Source: Mycolicibacterium monacense
GTDB taxonomy: Bacteria; Actinomycetota; Actinomycetes; Mycobacteriales; Mycobacteriaceae
Direction of reading: 5' to 3'
Length of the DNA: 64,000 nucleotides
NCBI RefSeq assembly: GCF_010731575.1
Contig: NZ_AP022617.1
Span: 5,456,001-5,520,000 of the forward strand
The notes below the pieces were generated by a model. The model was given only the letters and a program-made list of their open reading frames with translations. It was not told where the DNA came from and searched no databases. Of this stretch, positions 57,223-64,000 are shown piece by piece (the first letter of the stretch is position 1; each line of letters begins with the position of its first letter). The translations under genes and the position numbers were made by a program.

Positions 57223-58800
57223 TCACGACGCTTCCGCCGTGACACCATCGCCTGCTGTAGTGCCGGCTTCCGGCGCTTTCTGGAAATTGCCGGTGGCATT
57301 CGCATTTCCGCCGATCTGCGTCAGCGCGGCACGCGAGGATTGCGAGGTTCGATGAGCCACAAGATCTTTGTACGGCGGATAGATGGTCCACTGCAGAACG
57401 TTCCTGTGGTTGCGTGCACCATCGTCTTCGACCACCCATCCGAGGGTGCGAAGCGCCGGGGCATGCCTCCGCAGTAACCCTGAAACGTCGCGACCGTTCT
57501 TCGGCCAATCCCTTGGCCGTCGCCAGTTGTCGTCGACCGGCGTGAGTAGCGTCAGCAAATCGCCGCCGGATTGACCAACGAGAGGTTCTCGAGTGCGCGA
57601 GCGAAGCTGTTCCATGAACGGGTCAGATGACAAGCTGTCCGCTGACAAATGATTGGCGCGCGACGTGTAGCGTCGTACGCCATCAGTCGACAAGATCTCG
57701 TCCACAGCCGCCAGCGTGCGACAAAAGTCCGCCATCCTGGGCGGGTCTTCAACTGAGATGGTCTCCAACAGATAGTGAACGGTGGCAGCCAAATTGAGTA
57801 GTCCGCCGAAGATACCTGGTAGAGCGGCTTCCCACCGCTGTCGCATCTCGGCCTCTGACTGTCGCATGCTGCGATCGATGCGTCGCAGCTCCACAATCGC
57901 TAGTCGCTCTGCCAGATCAGGTCTGATCGCACCAACGTCGATTCCGTTTATGATCACGCATCGGCGGAACTTGATCACCGCGAGATCGGCATCTGTATAT
58001 AGAGACCGTTTCACCGTGGCGTCGCCTGTCGCAGCGCGACATAACGAGTCCGACAGCCACGGCGGGATGCCCGATAAGTTGTCCAGAGCAACAACCCACG
58101 ATCCAGACGCGGCAGTCGCCCACGAATCCGCGTCGCGTGGCGCTTGGCGAAACGGGGCGGGTGAGGGGTCGATGAGTTCGACCAGGTTCCGCGTCGTTGT
58201 GGTTTTCGCGCTACCTTGCTCGGCGAAGAGGGCCAGTACCGGATGCGGAACGTCGCACTGAACCAAAGCAGCTACCAGAAATGCGAGAAGAACCGGGCGA
58301 TCCTCAACGGCGACATTGACGAACTCCCAAAGCCTCGTCACGTCCCCGTCTGAGTGCGGTGCCGTCATCGCCCCCGTCAGCTTCTTGTTGCGGAGAAACC
58401 TCACCGGCGCAGCGGAAGCTATCGACCACCTTCCATCGCGGATTTTGATCACATGGCCGTCTGGATCTCCGGTGTCGATGTAGCTCGTTCCGTTGTGGTC
58501 GGCGACGCGTAGGTACAACTTCTCAGGTGCCTGCGTGGCTGCCAGGCCTTCCAAGATCAGCGTGGCGTCGGTAAGTGCTTGGCCGCCGGCGACCGCGCCG
58601 GTTTCGGTGAAGTAGCGTGCCGCGAGATCGGCCCGTAGGCCAGCGCGGCCGCCACGCAGGAGCATCGCGAGGTGCGGTCGATTGCGTTCGGCGCCAAATG
58701 GCTCGCCATCCTCGGACACGCCGAGAAGGTAGCGTTCCCGGGCCATGTCGACTAAGCGTGCCGCTACTGACTTCTTGTCTGATTCACCTCTGCCGCTCAT
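57223..58800 (-). CDS. mobile-element replication-type ATPase
   Basis: A 525-residue protein. LFAEQGSAKTTTTRNLVEL (about residues 190-208) is a Walker A type loop, and SWVVALDNLSGIP (about 233) is a Walker B-like strand followed by an LSDSLCRAATGDATVKRSLY segment, resembling SF3/D5-like primase-helicase ATPases of phage satellites and islands. CVIINGIDVGAIRPDLAERL is the sensor-like part. The C-terminal third has a winged-helix-like segment. It sits beside xis and int, where replication genes of such elements usually lie. Family assignment is by pattern and position. Confidence 0.7.
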   Translation of the reverse strand: MSGRGESDKKSVAARLVDMARERYLLGVSEDGEPFGAERNRPHLAMLLRGGRAGLRADLAARYFTETGAVAGGQALTDATLILEGLAATQAPEKLYLRVADHNGTSYIDTGDPDGHVIKIRDGRWSIASAAPVRFLRNKKLTGAMTAPHSDGDVTRLWEFVNVAVEDRPVLLAFLVAALVQCDVPHPVLALFAEQGSAKTTTTRNLVELIDPSPAPFRQAPRDADSWATAASGSWVVALDNLSGIPPWLSDSLCRAATGDATVKRSLYTDADLAVIKFRRCVIINGIDVGAIRPDLAERLAIVELRRIDRSMRQSEAEMRQRWEAALPGIFGGLLNLAATVHYLLETISVEDPPRMADFCRTLAAVDEILSTDGVRRYTSRANHLSADSLSSDPFMEQLRSRTREPLVGQSGGDLLTLLTPVDDNWRRPRDWPKNGRDVSGLLRRHAPALRTLGWVVEDDGARNHRNVLQWTIYPPYKDLVAHRTSQSSRAALTQIGGNANATGNFQKAPEAGTTAGDGVTAEAS

Positions 58801-58891
58801 GGGTTTTCCTGCCCATGGTGCTGTTGTGTACGGGCATACCGCGCTATCCTCATGTGGAATCTCCGTGCTGAGTAATCGGGTGGTTCGAACG

Positions 58892-58920
58892 AAAGACCTC
58901 GGCTAGTCCCCGAGGTCTTT
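58892..58920. terminator. 11-bp hairpin with T-run after xis
   Basis: AAAGACCTCGG (58892-58902) pairs perfectly with CCGAGGTCTTT (58910-58920) around a 7-base loop, and a run of T continues to 58922. It is 15 bp past the xis stop on the minus strand and reads as a terminator both ways, separating xis from the ATPase gene. Confidence 0.85.
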
Positions 58921-58934
58921 TTCGTGGGTGGACG

Positions 58935-59132
58935 TCATGCGGCGTCGCCGCCGCCGCGGCGGGTTGCACTCTCCCGCTGCGAGATCCAGCGCAGAACTTC
59001 GTCCCGCCGATATACGACCCTGCGTCCCAGCGTAAAGCTCGCCGGCCCGATATTGGAGTGCCGCCAGTAGCGCAGCGTGCCGACCGGAACGCCGATCAGC
59101 TCCGATACCTGTTTAGCTCCAAGCAGTTCCAT
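58935..59132 (-). CDS. xis: excisionase-type MerR-like HTH protein
   Basis: A 65-residue DNA-binding protein from ATG 59132, which follows a perfect AGGAGG site (59139-59144). MELLGAKQVSELIGVPVGTL and RYWRHSNIGPASFTLGRRVV form the MerR-type HTH and wing (AlpA/Xis family), then YRRDEVLRWISQRE ends the domain. Such proteins bend att DNA for excision. It is divergent from the integrase gene with 166 bp between, and a longer frame to 59213 is not needed. Confidence 0.88.
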   Translation of the reverse strand: MELLGAKQVSELIGVPVGTLRYWRHSNIGPASFTLGRRVVYRRDEVLRWISQRESATRRGGGDAA

Positions 59133-59155
59133 CACATTCCTCCTGAATTGCGGTC

Positions 59156-59169
59156 GGTTCAATCGAACC
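59156..59169. promoter_or_regulatory. short inverted repeat in xis-int gap
   Basis: GGTTC-AATC-GAACC is a 5-bp inverted repeat within the divergent gap between xis and int, just upstream of the xis ribosome site. It is a candidate site for the excisionase or another regulator. Confidence 0.35.
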
Positions 59170-59298
59170 AACAGTGACACTCCACGACTTGATGAGTCCA
59201 CCACCATGGGCAACTTCGATCGGAAATTGGTGAAATTCGTTTCTTTTCAGTAGTTGTCGGTTCTCAATGGCACACTCGCTGTTACGGAGGAGGGGACT

Positions 59299-60600
<1,302 letters not shown>

Positions 60601-60758
60601 AGCGTTGAAAGGGTATCGCACCGGTGCCTCGGAAAGCCAAACGGCTCCCGCGGCAGGATCGCGACACGAGTTCCCGGCGGCGCGGAATGCCGGGGGTTGT
60701 CGGTGGCGTTGGTCAGAATGACGGCAGAGCGCCGCACAACTGGTGAATCGAGGCAGAC

Positions 60759-60956
60759 ATGACCGGGTTGGGAGCTTCCATCTACCTGGGGTTCTTCGCT
60801 CTGGCGGCGATCTGGCTCTTCCTGACCGCCGACGGGCCGCTCTCCGGCGGCCTCGATGATCAGCGCCAGACGCCGGACCGCTCGAAGTCGGCGAGCACAT
60901 CGGCCGATTCGGACGGATCGATGCCCTGGCTGCTCAGCCACTCGTCGCAGAAGTAG
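60759..60956 (+). CDS. possible small membrane protein (65 aa)
   Basis: ATG at 60759 (GAGGCAG upstream) opens a 65-codon frame: a TM helix ([19 protein letters not shown]) and a polar tail. The last 97 bp run antisense to the Cds1-like gene, so only the first part is convincing. Not recognised. Confidence 0.35.
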   Translation: MTGLGASIYLGFFALAAIWLFLTADGPLSGGLDDQRQTPDRSKSASTSADSDGSMPWLLSHSSQK

Positions 60957-61966
60957 GTGTCGGCGTAGCGGTCGCCGCTGTCGGCGATCAACGTCACCAC
61001 CGATCCGCTCCGTCCCTGCGCCTTCATCTCCGCGAGCAGCCCGAAGGCACCCCACAGATTCGTTCCGGTCGACGGGCCGACCCGCCGGCCCAGCACCCGG
61101 CTCGCATGCCGGGCGGCCGCCACCGATGCCCCGTCGAGGACGGCGACCATGCGGTCCACCACCTCGGGCAGAAACGACGGTTCCACCCGCGGACGGCCGA
61201 TCCCCTCGATCCGCGACGACGCGCCGGTGACGATGGTCGGATCCTGCTGGGCGTAGGCGGGGAAGAACGCCGAGTTCTCCGGATCGACCACGCACAGTCT
61301 GGTGGCGTATCGCCGGTAGCGGATGTAGCGGCCGATGGTCGCGCTCGTCCCGCCGGTGCCCGCACCCACGACGATCCACTCCGGGATCGGATGCTGCTCG
61401 GCGGCCATCTGGTGATAGATCGATTCGGCGATGTTGTTGTTGCCGCGCCAGTCGGTGGCCCGTTCGGCGTTGGTGAACTGATCGAGATAGTGCCCGCCGG
61501 TCTCCTGGGCCAGGCGTTCGGCCTCGGCGTACACCTGCGATGATTCATCGACGAAATGGCAACGGCCACCCTGTGATTCGATCAGCGCGACCTTGCTGGC
61601 GCTGGTCGACGACGTCATCACCGCGATGAACGGCAGCCCGAGCAGCGCCGCGAAATACGCCTCGGACACCGCGGTCGACCCGCTGGAGGCCTCGATGACC
61701 GTCGTGCCCTCGCAGATCCACCCGTTGCACAACCCGTAGAGGAACAGCGAGCGCGCCAACCGGTGCTTGAGGCTGCCGGTGATGTGGGTCGACTCGTCCT
61801 TGAGGTACAGCGCGACATCGCAGTCCTCACCCCAGGCGGACGGCAGCGGATAGCGCAGCAGGTGGGTGTCGGCGCTGCGCCGGGCATCGGCCTCGATCAG
61901 GCGCACGGCGTTGTCGACCCACGCGCGGGGCTGACTGTGAGTGGCGATCGAGGACCGCCCCGTCAC
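60860..61966 (-). CDS. Cds1-like PLP-dependent cysteine desulfhydrase/synthase
   Basis: A 368-residue fold-type II PLP enzyme of the cysteine synthase family. [19 protein letters not shown] includes the PLP lysine, [20 protein letters not shown] is the substrate loop, and [20 protein letters not shown] is the phosphate-binding loop. The C-terminus has [19 protein letters not shown]. In M. tuberculosis the syntenic gene Rv3684 (Cds1) releases H2S from cysteine, so the same role is proposed. It starts 7 bp after the metallophosphoesterase stop and is likely cotranscribed with it. Confidence 0.88.
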   Translation of the reverse strand: MTGRSSIATHSQPRAWVDNAVRLIEADARRSADTHLLRYPLPSAWGEDCDVALYLKDESTHITGSLKHRLARSLFLYGLCNGWICEGTTVIEASSGSTAVSEAYFAALLGLPFIAVMTSSTSASKVALIESQGGRCHFVDESSQVYAEAERLAQETGGHYLDQFTNAERATDWRGNNNIAESIYHQMAAEQHPIPEWIVVGAGTGGTSATIGRYIRYRRYATRLCVVDPENSAFFPAYAQQDPTIVTGASSRIEGIGRPRVEPSFLPEVVDRMVAVLDGASVAAARHASRVLGRRVGPSTGTNLWGAFGLLAEMKAQGRSGSVVTLIADSGDRYADTYFCDEWLSSQGIDPSESADVLADFERSGVWR

Positions 61967-61973
61967 CGCCCCG

Positions 61974-62957
61974 TCACCGTGCCGAGACGGTCGACGGCGA
62001 CTGTCCAGCCTGCACGTCGGCGTCCCGGCCGCCGGTCGGCGCGGCGACCAGCGTCAGCAGTGTGGCCTCCGGGCGGCAGCAGAACCGCACCGGCGCGAAC
62101 GGCGACGTGCCGATGCCGGCCGACACGTGCAGGGCCATATCGGCACCCCACCGCGACGCGCCCTTGGCGCGCGACCGGTCGAGCTCGCAGTTGGTCACGA
62201 GGGCGCCGTAGAACGGCAGGCACAACTGTCCGCCGTGGGTGTGGCCCGCCATCACCAACTGATAGCCGTCGGCGGCGAACCGGTCGAGCACCCGCGGTTC
62301 CGGTGAGTGGGTGAGACCCAGCGACAGGTTGGCCGTCGGGGTGGCCGCCCCGGCGATCGCGTCGTAGCGGTCGCGCTTGAGGTGCGGATCGTCGACACCG
62401 GCCAGCGCGATGCGCAGCCCCGCGACGTCGAGTTCGCGGCGCGTGTGGGTCATGTCCAGCCAGCCACGCTCGGTGAACGCCGCGCGCAGGTCCTGCCACG
62501 GCAGCGGGTGCCCGTGCACGCGGTGGCCGGGGTTGGTGACGTAGTTCAGCGGGTTCTTCAACCGCGGCGCGAAGTAGTCGTTACTGCCGAAGACGAACAC
62601 GCCGGGCACCGACAGCAGCTCCGAGAGCGCCTGCACGACGGCGGGTACCGCCCGGGGATGCGCCAGGTTGTCGCCGGTGTTCACCACGAGATCGGGTTCC
62701 AGACGTGCCAGGTCCCGCAGCCAGGCCTGCTTACGTCGCTGGCTGGGCCGCATGTGGAGATCGCTGAGGTGCAGCACGCGCAGCGGGGTCGACCCGGGCG
62801 TGAGCACCGGCATCGTCACCTCACGCAGCGTGAACGCGTTGCGCTCGATGAGCGACGCGTACCCGATTCCCGCGGCCAGGGAGCCGGCGGTCACCGCAGC
62901 GGTGTTCTTCAGGAGCTTGACCGCCGAAGCGGACGGTCGTGGCGAAGCAGCAGCCAT
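61974..62957 (-). CDS. membrane-anchored metallophosphoesterase (YkuE-like)
   Basis: A 327-residue calcineurin-like phosphoesterase. An N-terminal hydrophobic anchor ([19 protein letters not shown]) is followed by [12 protein letters not shown] (metal Asp/His), [10 protein letters not shown] (Asp), [11 protein letters not shown] (GNxD-type with Ser-Asn-Asp) and [16 protein letters not shown] (two His). This is the Rv3683/YkuE group. It probably acts on a phosphodiester or lipid phosphate at the membrane. It is placed between ponA2 and the Cds1-like gene, as in M. tuberculosis. Confidence 0.9.
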   Translation of the reverse strand: MAAASPRPSASAVKLLKNTAAVTAGSLAAGIGYASLIERNAFTLREVTMPVLTPGSTPLRVLHLSDLHMRPSQRRKQAWLRDLARLEPDLVVNTGDNLAHPRAVPAVVQALSELLSVPGVFVFGSNDYFAPRLKNPLNYVTNPGHRVHGHPLPWQDLRAAFTERGWLDMTHTRRELDVAGLRIALAGVDDPHLKRDRYDAIAGAATPTANLSLGLTHSPEPRVLDRFAADGYQLVMAGHTHGGQLCLPFYGALVTNCELDRSRAKGASRWGADMALHVSAGIGTSPFAPVRFCCRPEATLLTLVAAPTGGRDADVQAGQSPSTVSAR

Positions 62958-63004
62958 GGCAGCAGCCTACTGCCAGATGGCCGCGCCCACCGCCTCCCAC
63001 CCGA

Positions 63005-64000
63005 TCACGGTGGCGGCGGTGGCGGCGGAGGTCCGAGCACCGGCACGGTGATCGGCGGTAGACCGGGGATCTCGACGACCGTCTGCCCGATCGGCGGCGG
63101 CGGTCCTCCAGGCAGGCCGGGGATGTTCGGCACGCTGTACGTCGGGGGCGGCGGCGCGGGGGCGATGCCGTTGCTGACCTGGATCGTGACGATCGATCCC
63201 GGAATGGTCTGTCCGCTCGGGTTGGTGCCGACGACCGTGCCGGCCCGCGAACTGCTGTTCACCGAGCTGGTCCCGTCGGCCACCTGGAACCCGGCGTCCT
63301 TGATGCGCTGGCGGGCCGCGTCCACGGTCAGGCCCGACACACTCGGCACCTGCGAACCGGGGCCGCCGTCGACGTAGCGCGGATCGGTCGGCGGCAGCGC
63401 CACCGGACCGAAGTTGGTGGCGATCGGTTTCATCGCCGTGAACCAGGTGCGTGCCGGTTCGTTACCGCCGAACAGGTTGCCCGAACCGCACTGGCGCAGC
63501 GGGAACGAGCACAGCTCACCCGGCGTGGGCGAATCGTCGTAGATGTAGTTCGCGGCGGCCAACTGGTTGGTGAAGCCGAGGAACGCCGAGGACCGGTTGG
63601 ACTCCGTCGTCCCGGTCTTACCGGACATCGGCAGATCCCAGCCGACCGAACCGGCCGCCCCGGCGGCGGTGCCCGCGCCGGTGTCGTCCTTGCTCAGCGC
63701 GTTGGCCAGCGTGTTCGCCAACCCCTCCGGGACCGCCTGTTCGCACGTCTCGGTGGTCACCGACACCTCTTCGCCCTTGCGGTCGAGGACCTGGGCGATC
63801 GGGTTCGGCGGGCACCAGACGCCACCGGAGGCCAGCGTCGCCGCGACGTTCGACAGTTCGAGCCCGTTGACCTCGATCGGGCCGAGCGTGAACGAGCCGA
63901 TGTTCTGCCGTTTGACGAAGTCGGCCAGGCTCTCGTTGCTCTCCGGGTCGTAGTCGCGGGCGGTGCCAGGCAGCGCGTAGGAGCGCAGGCCCAGCCGAAC
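63005..64000 (-). CDS. ponA2: PonA2, 3' part (class A penicillin-binding protein with PASTA)
   Basis: The 5' end lies past the window edge; 331 codons are visible to the TGA at 63005. The transpeptidase domain is present in part: LSNVAATLASGGVWCPPN and MSGKTGTTESNRSS with the KTGT active-site motif. A single PASTA domain follows (QVPSVSGLTVDAARQRIKDA to TIQVSNG), then a Pro/Gly-rich tail ending in eight prolines. PonA2 polymerises and cross-links peptidoglycan outside the membrane. Position next to the metallophosphoesterase matches Rv3682. Confidence 0.93.
   Translation of the reverse strand, partial: VRLGLRSYALPGTARDYDPESNESLADFVKRQNIGSFTLGPIEVNGLELSNVAATLASGGVWCPPNPIAQVLDRKGEEVSVTTETCEQAVPEGLANTLANALSKDDTGAGTAAGAAGSVGWDLPMSGKTGTTESNRSSAFLGFTNQLAAANYIYDDSPTPGELCSFPLRQCGSGNLFGGNEPARTWFTAMKPIATNFGPVALPPTDPRYVDGGPGSQVPSVSGLTVDAARQRIKDAGFQVADGTSSVNSSSRAGTVVGTNPSGQTIPGSIVTIQVSNGIAPAPPPPTYSVPNIPGLPGGPPPPIGQTVVEIPGLPPITVPVLGPPPPPPPP

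Noticed and set aside
59254..59298. upstream start for the integrase (15 extra residues)
   Set aside because: The ATG at 59299 has a near-perfect ribosome site, and the extra residues do not fit the N-terminal arm domain.

Overview
The window is chromosomal DNA of a fast-growing mycobacterium (Mycolicibacterium-like). It has high GC, GTG starts and tightly overlapping genes. The gene order matches, in reverse orientation, the M. tuberculosis Rv3703c-Rv3682 segment as I remember it: egtB-egtC-egtD-egtE, a methyltransferase, a GCS2-family ligase and glpK; then the RDD / SpoIIM / DUF58 / MoxR / DUF4350 / DUF4129 block and YqeY; then tRNA-Pro, a Cds1-like PLP enzyme, a metallophosphoesterase and ponA2. 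Genus and synteny come from recalled gene order and protein motifs, not from a search.

Core left part (1-36.4 kb). Ergothioneine synthesis (egtB 3' end, egtC, egtD, egtE) is followed by a convergent methyltransferase and a GCS2-type ligase. Next come an MHS transporter, a second methyltransferase, glycerol kinase, an aldo/keto reductase, two PadR regulators, an NCS1 nucleobase/hydantoin permease with a GntR regulator, and a carotenoid oxygenase. A three-gene redox operon follows: a GltD-like NAD(P)H:ferredoxin-type subunit, a NifJ pyruvate:ferredoxin oxidoreductase and a DHOD-like flavoprotein. Then come the MoxR/DUF58 envelope block, YqeY, an F420-type LLM oxidoreductase, several small genes (including a 52-aa gene and a CDGSH iron-sulfur protein), a heme-oxygenase-like diiron protein, TesB, and a divergent TetR / CYP136-like pair.

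Mobile island (36397-60564, about 24.2 kb). A 47-bp perfect direct repeat, the 3' half of tRNA-Pro(CGG), brackets an element that ends in excisionase and tyrosine integrase genes. The integrase reading frame runs through the tRNA terminator hairpin and the tRNA itself. Cargo from left to right: (i) a coupled RNase-H-fold-like protein plus Ser/Thr kinase, a convergent unknown gene, and a winged-helix-like gene with a repeat-rich operator; (ii) a GHKL ATPase fused to a PD-(D/E)XK-like nuclease; (iii) an MmpL / DUF6188 / thioesterase / TetR cassette with three matching operators, plus a second TetR; (iv) a zinc-finger protein and an ESX-associated trio (EspC-like, membrane protein, EspK-like), whose next gene is split by an IS21-family insertion with a 6-bp target duplication; (v) a Phd-like antitoxin and a replication-type ATPase.

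Right core (60.6-64 kb). tRNA-Pro is followed by a small membrane ORF, a Cds1-like enzyme, a metallophosphoesterase and the 3' part of ponA2, all collinear with M. tuberculosis. The most notable candidates for new biology are the kinase/RNase-H-like pair with the GHKL-nuclease (possible phage defence), the ESX-associated trio on a mobile element, and the integrase whose C-terminus depends on integration state.
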